Shown piece after piece: positions 1 to 7,722 of a stretch of DNA of 38,234 nucleotides (the first letter of the stretch is position 1; the number at the start of each line of letters is the position of its first letter). Both the position numbers and the translations under genes were made by a program. The stretch comes from Lactobacillus sp. HBUAS51381 (GTDB taxonomy: Bacteria > Bacillota > Bacilli > Lactobacillales > Lactobacillaceae), in the NCBI RefSeq assembly GCF_012641095.1, contig NZ_JAAVSC010000027.1, positions 1-38,234 on the forward strand. The letters are read 5' to 3'. Under the pieces are notes generated by a model. The model did not search any database. It was not told where the DNA came from and saw only the letters and a program-made list of their open reading frames with translations.

Positions 1-98
1 TTCAAAATGCTTAAGTTACTGAACCGCCGTATACGGAACCGTACGTACGGTGGTGTGAGAGGTCGGTAGCCGAACTAATCGGCTACCTCCTACTCGAT
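1..98 (+). mobile_element. 3' end of a group II intron (domains V and VI)
   Basis: Positions 21-54 fold as a 34-nt domain V: a 9-bp lower stem (ACCGCCGTA with TACGGTGGT, one G-U pair), a two-base CG bulge on the 3' side, and an upper stem TACG/CGTA capped by GAAC. The catalytic-triad position reads CGC, as in part of the bacterial intron classes. A domain VI-like hairpin follows (GGTAGCCGA 65-73 with TCGGCTACC 79-87) with unpaired adenines in the ACTAA loop. The sequence then reads CCTCCTACTCGAT, typical of a bacterial group II intron 3' end. The rest of the intron, including any reverse-transcriptase gene, would lie upstream of the window, so I cannot say whether it is intact. The exact 3' splice site is approximate. 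Confidence 0.8.
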
Positions 99-124
99 CG
101 ATCATCAGGAAATGTGACCAAAAT

Positions 125-160
125 AAAACGCACCGACAATTATCTTGTCAGTGCGTTTTA
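125..160. terminator. bidirectional intrinsic terminator
   Basis: AAAACGCAC...GTGCGTTTT arms plus inner GACAA/TTGTC form a long hairpin with A-rich and T-rich flanks. It lies just downstream of the small minus-strand gene at 178-294, which it probably terminates. Confidence 0.75.
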
Positions 161-177
161 TGGTATAGGCGTCAGAT

Positions 178-294
178 TTACTTCTTGTTCTTTAACCAAC
201 GTTGTAAATCTGAAATTTCGTCGCGCCGCTTCCGGTCCTTCTTACGGTTAACCTTCCGACGGCCTTGAACGCCATTTGGATGTGCTTTTCTCAT
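178..294 (-). CDS. small basic conserved-type protein (38 aa)
   Basis: This short minus-strand frame begins MRKAHPNGVQ and ends QRWLKNKK. It runs from ATG (complement of 292-294) to TAA (complement of 178-180). About half of the residues are Lys or Arg (for example GRRKVNRKKDRKRRDE), so it could bind RNA or ribosomes, but I recognise no domain. GCGAGGG lies about 10 bases upstream of the ATG as a plausible ribosome site, and a terminator follows directly, which supports a real single-gene unit. Proteins of this kind are common as unnamed small ORFs in lactobacilli (memory, not a search). No function is assigned. Confidence 0.6.
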   Translation of the reverse strand: MRKAHPNGVQGRRKVNRKKDRKRRDEISDLQRWLKNKK

Positions 295-517
295 TGTAAA
301 AACCCTCGCTTAATTAAAATAACAATCGGCTACCATTCTATCGTTTATCCTCACAAATTGCAAGGGCTCCCGGTGATTATCCAGTGATTAACCCCCTGAT
401 AGGGTTGCTAGCGCGGCGATTCATGTGATTTGGTTAAAATTTTTGGGTCGGCTCTAGCAGCACCACAGAAAGTGGTATATTAAATGCAACGCGTCAAAGT
501 TAGAAGGGATCGGAATA

Positions 518-1633
518 ATGCAAGATTTACGTGAGAAAAGAAGGGTGACGCTGGTCTGGTGGCTAATTGTGCTCGTCATCGGTGGCTTGCTGGTCTGGGG
601 GACGCAGCACAATGCCAGCCTTTATCGGGACCCCATCATGCAGGTAACGCGTGTCCAGACGGGGACGGCGACGCACGAGGAGGATGACTTTCACAACGTC
701 GACCGGCAGACCAAACAGGTGCTACATGGCCGAATCCTTAATGGAAAGTATCGCGGACAGCGGTTAACGGTGACCAACACGTATTCGTTGTCGGGGGCGA
801 TGGATCAACACTACCGTAAGGGCAGTCAACTCTTCGTGGTGGTTCACCAGCACCAATCCGGCTTCACCGCCACGGCCAAGGATGCGAAGCGCGATACGCC
901 GCTGGTTTTCATGCTGTGGCTGGTCGTGGGATTACTGCTCCTCATCATGCAGTTCAGCGGCTTCATGGCCTTTTTAAGCGTGGCGGTAAATGGCGTGCTG
1001 TTCTTGATGGCGATCATCCTCAACGGCTCAACGCAGGGGGCACGGGTGCTCTGGATCTTCGGTAGTCTAGCGGTGGTCTTCGCGGCATTAACGTTGTGGC
1101 TGGTCATCGGGGCCAACCGGCAGATGCTGATTACACTCGCAACCACGTTAGGGGGGACGGCACTTTCCCTTATCGTAGCGCTGCTGGTCTTTCATGTCAC
1201 CCATGAGAAGGGCATGTATTACGAATCCATGCAATACGTCACGCAATTGCCGCGACCGCTGTTTCTGGCGGAGACCTTGCTGGGATCGCTGGGGGCGGTG
1301 ATGGACGAGTCGACCGATATTATTTCATCGTTGTTCGCGTTGAAACGCGAGCGGCCGGAACTCTCGGCGGGACAAGTCTTCAAGTCCGGCCGGCAGATTG
1401 GCAGTACCATCATGGGGCCGCTGATCAACGTCCTGTTCTTTATCTTCGTGGCGGACACCTTTCCCATGGCCATGTTATACCTCAAGAATGGCAATAGCTG
1501 GGGGTACACCTTCTCGATGAATATGTCGATGGGCGTGGTCCAAAGCCTCATCAGTGGGATTGGGATCGTCCTGGCCGTGCCCTTGGCGAGTTATTTGGCC
1601 AGTCGGTTTATGGAAAAGAAGGTGCGCGCATGA
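518..1633 (+). CDS. YibE/F family membrane protein, first of pair
   Basis: A 371-aa integral membrane protein of the YibE/F-like family, whose molecular function is not established. Residues 10-28 form the first membrane segment (WWLIVLVIGGLLVW). Residues 30-115 form an extracytoplasmic, beta-rich domain. From about residue 127 there are several more hydrophobic segments (for example FMLWLVVGLLLLIMQF). The stretch with MDESTDIISSL near residues 262-272 is typical of the family. The start is supported by AAGGGA 8 bases upstream. The stop overlaps the next start as ATGA, so the two genes are translationally coupled. A likely -10 (TATATT, near 476-481) lies upstream. Confidence 0.85.
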   Translation: MQDLREKRRVTLVWWLIVLVIGGLLVWGTQHNASLYRDPIMQVTRVQTGTATHEEDDFHNVDRQTKQVLHGRILNGKYRGQRLTVTNTYSLSGAMDQHYRKGSQLFVVVHQHQSGFTATAKDAKRDTPLVFMLWLVVGLLLLIMQFSGFMAFLSVAVNGVLFLMAIILNGSTQGARVLWIFGSLAVVFAALTLWLVIGANRQMLITLATTLGGTALSLIVALLVFHVTHEKGMYYESMQYVTQLPRPLFLAETLLGSLGAVMDESTDIISSLFALKRERPELSAGQVFKSGRQIGSTIMGPLINVLFFIFVADTFPMAMLYLKNGNSWGYTFSMNMSMGVVQSLISGIGIVLAVPLASYLASRFMEKKVRA

Positions 1634-2427
1634 GTACGATTAACGTCTTAGGCCTGGTACTACTGGTGCTGATGGTGCTGGTGGGTGGCAAGGCGGGGTT
1701 ACAATCCTTCCTAGCCCTCCTGTTAAACTTTGGTCTGCTGTTTCTAGCCATCGTGCTGGTGGCCTTTCACTTCCCACCATTGCCAGTAACGCTGGTCGTG
1801 GGGCTGTTGGTGCTGGCTCTGACCATCTTTATGAGTAGTGGGGATGACTTATCCAGTACGGTGGCATTCCTCGCGTCAGCGGCGGTGCTGGTCATTCTGG
1901 TGCTATTGATTGTACCAGTAGAACACTGGGCGCTGGTTCAAGGATTTGGCCCGGAGGACAGTGAGGATCTCGAAGGGCTGTCGGTCCTGGTTGGCATCAA
2001 TTTTATCCAAGTGACGACCGCTACGGCCATTCTGAGCACGCTAGGGGCCATTGCGGAGGCCGCTATGGCCATTGCGGCTGGCCTCAGTGAAATCCTCGAG
2101 CAACACCCGCAAGTGACGCCTAAGGCCCTGCTAGGGGACGGTATCACCGTGGGGAAGCAGATCATTGGCACGACCTTCAACACGTTATTTTTTGGTTTCT
2201 TCGGTGGTTTCCTCGCGCTCTTCATCTGGTTTACCGGCGTGCACTATTCGTTTGGTGAAATTCTGAATGACAAGATTTTTGTTTCGGAGATTCTGATGAT
2301 TCTCTTCGCGATGGTCAGTGTGATTCTGACCGTGCCGATCACGGCGTGGGTGATGACGCGCGCGGTGGCCAATCAACGACGACGGGCGGCCAAAGGCGTA
2401 ACTAAACACGACACTACAGAAAAATAA
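1630..2427 (+). CDS. YibE/F family membrane protein, second of pair
   Basis: A 265-aa very hydrophobic protein starting inside the stop codon of the preceding YibE/F gene (ATGA overlap at 1630-1633). It lacks the extracytoplasmic domain of its partner and is almost entirely membrane segments. A central segment around AIAEAAMAIAAGLSEIL mirrors the conserved core of the upstream protein. Such adjacent long and short YibE/F genes are usual in lactic acid bacteria, and a two-subunit membrane complex is a reasonable inference. The C-terminus is basic (RRRAAKGVTK), suggesting a cytoplasmic tail. A strong terminator follows at 2442. Confidence 0.85.
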   Translation: MSTINVLGLVLLVLMVLVGGKAGLQSFLALLLNFGLLFLAIVLVAFHFPPLPVTLVVGLLVLALTIFMSSGDDLSSTVAFLASAAVLVILVLLIVPVEHWALVQGFGPEDSEDLEGLSVLVGINFIQVTTATAILSTLGAIAEAAMAIAAGLSEILEQHPQVTPKALLGDGITVGKQIIGTTFNTLFFGFFGGFLALFIWFTGVHYSFGEILNDKIFVSEILMILFAMVSVILTVPITAWVMTRAVANQRRRAAKGVTKHDTTEK

Positions 2428-2441
2428 AGGTTACTAGCGAC

Positions 2442-2494
2442 AAAGGCAGTGCCCCGGATTAAACGATGAGGTTTAAATCTGGGGCACTGTCTTT
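2442..2494. terminator. intrinsic terminator between convergent genes
   Basis: AAAGGCAGTGCCCCGGATT pairs with AATCTGGGGCACTGTCTTT. It separates the plus-strand YibE/F pair from the minus-strand tetR gene and can serve both directions. Confidence 0.85.
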
Positions 2495-2530
2495 GTGTGG
2501 TGTGATGGCGCGGGTCGGTAAGTGCGCCGG

Positions 2531-3112
2531 TTATGCCTTTAGGTGATTAGCAAAAGTTTCAACATTCTTTTCAAATTGCTTGGGAGAAACCGTGAAATTA
2601 GCATGCTTGTACAACAAATTCATCACCGCATTACCAAAATTCATCGTCACAAAATTATAGGCTTCTACCGCTACATCGATGCTTGAAGAGACTTCCTCAG
2701 CCTTCATCATTTCAGTGAAATTTTGGATCAATAGTTCATAAAACTCTTGTGGCAGCCGGCCAATCGTCTTGCTTAGCTCAGGGAACTCGTATGAATCTCG
2801 GAGGCTCAACATAAAGAGTGCCTGATGTGCTTTGATAAATTCCGTATAGTATCTTGATGCGACGATCAAATCATGAGAGATATCGCCAGTTGGGTGAAAT
2901 TGATTGCCAACCATCTTAATGTCATCAAAATATTTTTGAGCAATCACTTCGACCAAGTTCTTCTTATCTTTAAAATGTCTAAACAGGGTACTCTCGTTTA
3001 TCCCTGCCGTCTCAGCAATTTTTCTAGTCGTTGCACCAGAATATCCTTGTTCGAGTATTAATTTTGAAAAAGCCGCCATAATCTTATCATCTGTACTCTT
3101 TTTTTCAGCCAT
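2531..3112 (-). CDS. TetR/AcrR family transcriptional regulator
   Basis: A 193-aa repressor of the TetR family. Its N-terminal helix-turn-helix reads GATTRKIAETAGINESTLFRHFKDK (about residues 21-45), a textbook TetR DNA-binding segment. The rest is an all-helical ligand and dimer domain. The second ATG (3112) is preferred over 3118 because GAGG sits 8 bases before it but only 2 before the first. The gene is the second in an operon with the membrane protein at 3132-4451, separated by about 19 bases. The natural target is the perfect palindrome at 4497-4526 in the shared promoter, giving autoregulation (inference). The ligand is unknown. The segment is visibly more AT-rich than its neighbours, suggesting acquisition. 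Confidence 0.85.
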   Translation of the reverse strand: MAEKKSTDDKIMAAFSKLILEQGYSGATTRKIAETAGINESTLFRHFKDKKNLVEVIAQKYFDDIKMVGNQFHPTGDISHDLIVASRYYTEFIKAHQALFMLSLRDSYEFPELSKTIGRLPQEFYELLIQNFTEMMKAEEVSSSIDVAVEAYNFVTMNFGNAVMNLLYKHANFTVSPKQFEKNVETFANHLKA

Positions 3113-3131
3113 GTTCATTACCTCATCACTC

Positions 3132-4451
3132 TTAGCTTAAGTCCTCAAAGTTAACCATCATCGGTTTCTTTCTTAACATAACTATAACAGTATTTACGAT
3201 CATGATGCCAAGAGTGAGGAGAATTAGTTCCCACCATAATTGGGATGTGCCCGTTCCGCCAAACATAATATTAAAATCAGCCTGGACGCTGTAATACATG
3301 GGTGAAATGAAGTGGGCAAACTGATAAAAACCATTCATGGTGACCAAGGGAACCATACCCGCACCTGAGACGACTTGAATCATCGTTAAGAAGATATTTA
3401 ACACGGTACCGACTTGTCCAATCAGTAGCATCAAAATAGCGTTGAAATTGTAAGCCGCAAAAATTTCTAAGCCGTGATTGATGAACAATTGGCCATAATC
3501 GCTGCCGCCTAGGTTCATCATCGGTGCAATGACGGCACTGACGATTGCCGACCCGAGAACGGCCAAAATCAACATGGTTCCTTCTAGCATGACAAATGAG
3601 CGTAGGCGCCCGACGCGTTTTGAAAATTTAACAAAAGTTCCATAGAGTAGCAAGGTTCCTAATAATGAACCAATATAGATTGCCAAATTGGCAAAGAATG
3701 GCGCTAACGCATTATTCAAACCGCTTTTTACTTTATTAACTTGATGAACCTTTACGTTAACTGAATTTGACACATTTTGATAATTAGAGTTAGTCCGTTT
3801 CAAAATTTTCTGCTTCTCAGAGTTAATTTTTGACTTGGCTGCTTGTTGACTTTGTTGCGTTTTAGTTTGTAATTTTTGCTGCAACTGTGCCCGTTGTGCG
3901 GCAGGTGCCGCGGCGATTTGTTGTTTGCTTTGTTGTAATTCAGATGCCATTTGTTGTTTTTGTTTCTCAACTTTTTGTTGTAAGACGGTCAATTGTGCCT
4001 GATTCAACATGGCCTTGCCTTTTTCAATGACAACTTGTTGATTGACCGTATTACCAATGGTCGTTGCAATATTCTTCATCCCAGATACCCCAGAATAAGA
4101 AGTGGATTCATTTACATAAAAGTTTAAATTAACCCGTTTATTTTGTTTAATGTTTTTAGCAAAATTCTTAGGGATATTAATAATCAAAAAACTATCGCGA
4201 TTATTTAGATCCTTTTTGGCTTGTTTCATACTAGTCGTTTTCTTGATGTGTTTAAAATCCAATTTATCTTCAATTTGATTAGCTAGTGCTTTACTTTTCG
4301 AATCTTGATTAACGATCGTTATGGGCATTTCGTCAATATGGTTAGGCATGGCTTCGTAACCAGTAAAATAAATCAAAAATACTAAAATTCCATATAAAAT
4401 GACAACAAGTGCTGCTAAAAGTGGTCCTTTACTAAATAGGAATTTTTTCAT
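3132..4451 (-). CDS. YhgE/Pip-like ABC-2 type membrane protein
   Basis: A 439-aa protein with one N-terminal membrane segment (about residues 12-31), a large extracytoplasmic region rich in Gln/Lys with predicted coiled coil (about 145-235, runs such as QQKVEKQKQQMASELQQSK), and about five C-terminal membrane segments from residue 250. This is the layout of the YhgE/Pip and ABC-2 export-permease group. Family members are linked to phage infection (Pip of Lactococcus), secretion or drug efflux. Here the TetR partner suggests an inducible export or stress role (inference). No ATPase gene is adjacent. GAGGAGG lies 7 bases before the ATG. The gene is AT-rich and Lys/Asn-rich compared with flanking genes. 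Confidence 0.75.
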   Translation of the reverse strand: MKKFLFSKGPLLAALVVILYGILVFLIYFTGYEAMPNHIDEMPITIVNQDSKSKALANQIEDKLDFKHIKKTTSMKQAKKDLNNRDSFLIINIPKNFAKNIKQNKRVNLNFYVNESTSYSGVSGMKNIATTIGNTVNQQVVIEKGKAMLNQAQLTVLQQKVEKQKQQMASELQQSKQQIAAAPAAQRAQLQQKLQTKTQQSQQAAKSKINSEKQKILKRTNSNYQNVSNSVNVKVHQVNKVKSGLNNALAPFFANLAIYIGSLLGTLLLYGTFVKFSKRVGRLRSFVMLEGTMLILAVLGSAIVSAVIAPMMNLGGSDYGQLFINHGLEIFAAYNFNAILMLLIGQVGTVLNIFLTMIQVVSGAGMVPLVTMNGFYQFAHFISPMYYSVQADFNIMFGGTGTSQLWWELILLTLGIMIVNTVIVMLRKKPMMVNFEDLS

Positions 4452-4496
4452 TATTCTTCCTCCTCACTTTCGTTAAGAAGAGGATAACACTTTTAT

Positions 4497-4526
4497 AAAA
4501 TGCAAGCAAGTACTTGCTTGCATTTT
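4497..4526. promoter_or_regulatory. perfect 30-bp palindrome, putative TetR operator
   Basis: AAAATGCAAGCAAGT is followed directly by its exact reverse complement. On the minus strand a promoter TTGCTT-17-TATCCT overlaps the right part of this palindrome, so a bound repressor would block RNA polymerase at -35. It lies 46 bases upstream of the 4451 start codon. The assignment to the TetR protein encoded in the same operon is inferred from position. Confidence 0.8.
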
Positions 4527-4702
4527 GTTTTGTGATAAACGCATTGTAGAGAGTCAAAAACAGATCTGAAAACCGAATGAAATCAACCGAAGCAACGCTC
4601 ATTTTGATAGGGGACGAAGGATTGAGCAACGGCCAATAAATAGACGTAGACAATCGATTGGACAAGAATATTGTTCGGCTTGGTGAACTAAAGAACGCAA
4701 AA
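4527..4702. other. intergenic segment without a supported gene
   Basis: AT-rich, low-complexity sequence between the TetR operator and the amidase terminator. The only long frame across it (minus strand, 103 codons) has no ribosome site and no recognisable family, so I do not call it. Confidence 0.5.
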
Positions 4703-4740
4703 AAAAACACGACCAGAATCGCATCCTGATCGTGTCGTTT
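4703..4740 (-). terminator. intrinsic terminator of the amidase gene
   Basis: On the minus strand ACGACACGATCAGGAT pairs with ATTCTGGTCGTGT and is followed by nine T residues, just after the amidase stop codon. Confidence 0.85.
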
Positions 4741-4748
4741 CAAGTCAT

Positions 4749-5822
4749 TTAGTTACTGCTAGAGGCACTCGAAGTTGCGGTGTCGCTTGCAGATGAAACG
4801 GATGATGAGCTGGCAGCGGAACTTGCGCTAGCGCTGGTTGCCGTGGCCGTTTCAATATCCTTGATGCTGGTTAGGTTACCGGAGTATACCCAGTAACGGG
4901 TCTTGCTGGTTGTGTTCGCAGAAGGCTTGATCCGGTACCACATCGAACCGTTACTCTTCTTAGCCGTCATATCAACAACGTAAGTCTTGCCGACCTTAGG
5001 GGAAATCTTGGACCAGCTCTGGCGTTTGGCATTCTTGTTGGCGCCCTTAACGTGGTTGTACAGGTAGTACTTGGTGTACTTGCTGCTGAGTTTAGCCTGC
5101 TGGTTAACGGACTTGTAAGTGGCACTAACCAACTTGGTGTGGTTAACGTTCATGGCGTTGTAGTACTTCTTCACCATCTGGTAGAAGGCAGCCATCGTGT
5201 ACTTTTGACCAAAGTACTTCTTACCCGTGGTAGAGTAATAGCCAACCGGATCGGTATGCGACGAGCCACCCAGATGAGAGGCCACGGCACCGTGAGACCA
5301 GACCGTGCCTTTACCGTCATAAGCGGCATCGTTAGGCTTCAAGTTGTATTCCTTTAACAGGTAGGCCGTGTACCAAGCCGCGTTAGCGATTTCGTGAGCA
5401 AAGGCGGACTTGCTGTGCACTTCAACCTGTTCAAATTGAACGAAGCGCGCGTTTCCAGGGAACCCAACACCCCAAGCCAAGTAATCGGTGTTGGCAATGT
5501 TGATGATTCGCGAACCGTCAACGAAACTGTGGACGAAGGCGTTGTTGTAGTTCCGCTTCATATAGGCAATTTCGTTGTAGATGGTTGAGGAAGGATTGGC
5601 CGTTTCGTGAACGACGACCCCTTCAGGCTTAGCCTTACCGTGCCGGTACTTGTTCTTCGGAAAACCATTCCAAATGGATTTGGTAATCTTAGCTGGCTTA
5701 ATATTTTTACTACTGATATAATCGTTCACTTTGGAACTCGCGTTGGCCGTAGTTGTGTTGGTGACACCGAGAATGCCCACGACACCCAAGGCGGCCAGTG
5801 CGGTCAATACTACTTTATGCAT
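4749..5822 (-). CDS. secreted N-acetylmuramoyl-L-alanine amidase
   Basis: A cell-wall hydrolase of the amidase_2 (PGRP-like, zinc-dependent) family, cleaving the lactate-peptide bond of peptidoglycan. It has a signal peptide (KVVLTALAALGVVGILGV, probable cleavage after TANA). The catalytic domain spans about residues 45-220 and shows the zinc-site segments VVVHETAN and SHTDPVGYY. A C-terminal SH3-like, wall-binding domain follows (about 228-320, WYRIKP...RYWVYSG). The tail is a low-complexity Ser/Ala/Thr run. I chose the ATG at 5822 because AGGG lies 5 bases before it; the ATG at 5837 has GAGGG directly abutting, and a GTG at 5828 is also possible. A promoter is present at 5903-5931. Confidence 0.85.
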   Translation of the reverse strand: MHKVVLTALAALGVVGILGVTNTTTANASSKVNDYISSKNIKPAKITKSIWNGFPKNKYRHGKAKPEGVVVHETANPSSTIYNEIAYMKRNYNNAFVHSFVDGSRIINIANTDYLAWGVGFPGNARFVQFEQVEVHSKSAFAHEIANAAWYTAYLLKEYNLKPNDAAYDGKGTVWSHGAVASHLGGSSHTDPVGYYSTTGKKYFGQKYTMAAFYQMVKKYYNAMNVNHTKLVSATYKSVNQQAKLSSKYTKYYLYNHVKGANKNAKRQSWSKISPKVGKTYVVDMTAKKSNGSMWYRIKPSANTTSKTRYWVYSGNLTSIKDIETATATSASASSAASSSSVSSASDTATSSASSSN

Positions 5823-5902
5823 CTTCACCCTGATCATCCCTCAAATCTTTTTATTCATGCAACGACCCTTACAGGCCGCTCAGTCGATATTCTTCGTTAT
5901 CA

Positions 5903-5931
5903 ACTATATACATTATCCGAGGCCGCGACAA
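5903..5931 (-). promoter_or_regulatory. probable sigma-A promoter of the amidase gene
   Basis: On the minus strand TTGTCG (5926-5931), a 17-base spacer and TATAGT (5903-5908) precede the amidase start by about 80 bases. Confidence 0.55.
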
Positions 5932-6051
5932 CCGTTGATCCAAGCCGTATTTGTAATATTACGAGACTTATATCAATGCTGACGGGATTTGTTCAGGGTG
6001 TTTTCAAATACATTAAAAGTTAACGACACCTGTAATGTGGCTGTAACATTG

Positions 6052-6555
6052 CTATGACAGCGGTTTCTGGGTATCGGCCGTCCAATTTTGACGGTGCGGA
6101 TCAATGTGTAATTTCTGCTGGCACTCGGGGCAGAGGCCGTACACCTCAACGTGGTTACTGGTGATGAGGTAGCCGGTCTGGTCCGCCGCCTCTTGGTTGA
6201 GGCGCTGTTCGATTTCTGGAAAGTCGGGGGCAAAGACGTCCGTAATCTTGCCACAATTTTCACAGATAACGTGATAATGGGGCCGGCCATAGAAGTCATA
6301 ACGGATTCCCCCATTGTCGTTAGGCAATTCAATGACGACGCCCAAATCAACCAATAAATTTAAGGTATTGTAGACCGTGGCCATACTGAGATTAGGCAGT
6401 TGGTCAGCTAAGGCATTAAAGATGGTGTCCACGGACGGGTGATTGTGGTGAGTGACTAAATAAGTCAAAATAATTTGTCGTTGTGGGGTGACCCGGACGT
6501 GGTGATCTTTTAAGGTGTGTAAAGCCTGATCTAACAAGTGTTGCTGATTTGCCAA
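6052..6555 (-). CDS. perR: Fur-family regulator, PerR type
   Basis: A 167-aa metal-dependent repressor. The N-terminal winged helix (about residues 10-85) has HPSVDTIFNAL and MATVYNTLNLL. The C-terminal dimer domain carries CENC and CPEC, the structural zinc site. The regulatory-metal residues expected for PerR can be seen: His in HPSVD, Asp in RYDF, the HYH pair, and Asp in KITDVF. The last is Asp as in PerR, where Fur usually has Glu. It would sense peroxide through Fe/Mn and repress oxidative-stress and metal genes. The start is TTG (complement of 6553-6555), chosen because AGGAGGG lies 6 bases before it. It is divergent from the VIT metal transporters. Confidence 0.85.
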   Translation of the reverse strand: MANQQHLLDQALHTLKDHHVRVTPQRQIILTYLVTHHNHPSVDTIFNALADQLPNLSMATVYNTLNLLVDLGVVIELPNDNGGIRYDFYGRPHYHVICENCGKITDVFAPDFPEIEQRLNQEAADQTGYLITSNHVEVYGLCPECQQKLHIDPHRQNWTADTQKPLS

Positions 6556-7020
6556 GGTAAACCCTCCTTACGTGATCGTTTTAGTCGCTGGATTGGTCCC
6601 AGCGAAATCGTAGAAATATCATTGGTAATTTATAATCAATCTAGTTTGCCTCTATTAAACCACATTTTGATAATACTTCCAGTTTATTGCCTCACCGAAT
6701 AAATACCGGTAAACAAATTGGCAACTCGTGATTTTAAGAGTTTACTTTTACAGTCAATCTGAGTACAATAGATTTGTTGTTAGATAATAATCATTCTAAA
6801 TTAGTGATGAAATCGGGTTATCTCCCATGTGGCGTATGCGTCATGGTCATACACAAGATAAAAGCATACCACATTTCATGCGAGGGGAGCCGCTATTCGG
6901 CTAGTTTTGAGTTGAGGAAAACGGTTAGTTGGAATAGTTTCAGTATTTAGTTTGTGTCACCTAACTTTTATTTATAAGAGTGTTAAGATAAAAGACGGAC
7001 ATAATCGGGGGTAGATAGCG
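6556..7020. other. divergent regulatory region between perR and VIT genes
   Basis: No gene is seen in these 465 bases. They hold the perR leader with a CGCTGG/CCAGCG hairpin (6586-6604), a TTATAAT half-site of the PerR type near 6633, the PerR/Fur-like box at 6785-6799, and a stem-forming stretch (ATGTGG...CCACAT, about 6828-6874). A TAAC...GTTA inverted repeat lies near 6961-6987, just before the first VIT gene. I could not fit the leader to a known riboswitch. Confidence 0.5.
6785..6799. promoter_or_regulatory. PerR/Fur-like box
   Basis: TAATAATCATTCTAA matches 12 of the 14 defined positions of the PerR box TTATAATNATTATAA. It lies about 220 bases before the VIT genes and is close to the divergent perR gene, so either or both could be controlled. 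Confidence 0.5.
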
Positions 7021-7707
7021 ATGAAGAAGGAAAAGAAAAAGGCAACGTTGGCACAACGGATTAACGTGTTACGGGCCAGTGTCATGGGCGCGAACGATGG
7101 GATTTTATCCGTTGCTGGGATTGTTGTTGGGGTGGCGGGTGCTGCGACCAGTAGTTTTGCCATCTTTATTTCGGGGATTGCCGGGATGATTGCCGGAACG
7201 GTCTCCATGGCGATGGGGGAGTATGTCTCGGTCAATGCCGAGAAGGACGCCCAGCGAAAAGCGATTGAAACACAAACGGTGGCGTTGGATAACGATTACG
7301 ATGGCGAGTTTTCATTTGTCCGGGATAAGTACTTGGCTAGTGGCATTCGACCAGAACTGGCCGAACAAGCCACCAAGGAAATGATGAGTAAGGATCCACT
7401 CAAAACGACGGTGCGCGAACGGTTTGGCTTTAACGTTGGGGAGTATACCAATCCGTATTCGGCGGCGATTGCGTCGATGCTTTCATTCCCTACCGGCTCA
7501 ATCTTGCCGCTTGTTTCTATCACCTTGTTACCGGCCAAGTGGCGAATCATCGGGACCTTTATTGCGGTCGTGATCGCGTTGTCCATTACCGGTTACGTGG
7601 CGGCCATCTTAGGCAATGCCAACCGGGTTAACGGGACAAAACGTAACGTGATTGCGGGAATCTTGACGATGCTGGTGACTTACGGTATCGGTCGTTTATT
7701 CGCGTAA
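7021..7707 (+). CDS. VIT1/CCC1 family metal transporter, first of pair
   Basis: A 228-aa membrane protein of the VIT (vacuolar iron transporter/CCC1) family, which moves Fe2+ or Mn2+ out of the cytoplasm. A basic N-terminus precedes the family motif MGANDGILSVAGIVVGVAGA (about residues 24-43). The second helix contains SMAMGEYVSV. A cytoplasmic charged loop (about 78-140, KDAQRKAIETQ onward) is the metal-binding region in the family, and three further membrane segments follow. The ATG has a GGGGG-rich ribosome site. The gene is 15 bases from its paralogue downstream and carries a Fur/PerR-like box upstream, consistent with metal or redox control. Confidence 0.85.
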   Translation: MKKEKKKATLAQRINVLRASVMGANDGILSVAGIVVGVAGAATSSFAIFISGIAGMIAGTVSMAMGEYVSVNAEKDAQRKAIETQTVALDNDYDGEFSFVRDKYLASGIRPELAEQATKEMMSKDPLKTTVRERFGFNVGEYTNPYSAAIASMLSFPTGSILPLVSITLLPAKWRIIGTFIAVVIALSITGYVAAILGNANRVNGTKRNVIAGILTMLVTYGIGRLFA

Positions 7708-7722
7708 AGGGGGACCAATCGA

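Noticed and set aside
4432-4743. Minus-strand 103-codon frame covering the TetR operator and upstream region
   Set aside because: It lies on top of the operator, promoter and amidase terminator, has no ribosome site and no recognisable domain.
5607-6023. Plus-strand 138-codon frame opposite the amidase N-terminus
   Set aside because: It runs antisense to the signal-peptide region of a clear gene, and its sequence shows no domain.
6827-7000. Manganese (yybP-ykoY) riboswitch in front of the VIT genes
   Set aside because: A GGGGAG core is present, but the second conserved loop and surrounding stems do not match what I recall of the family.
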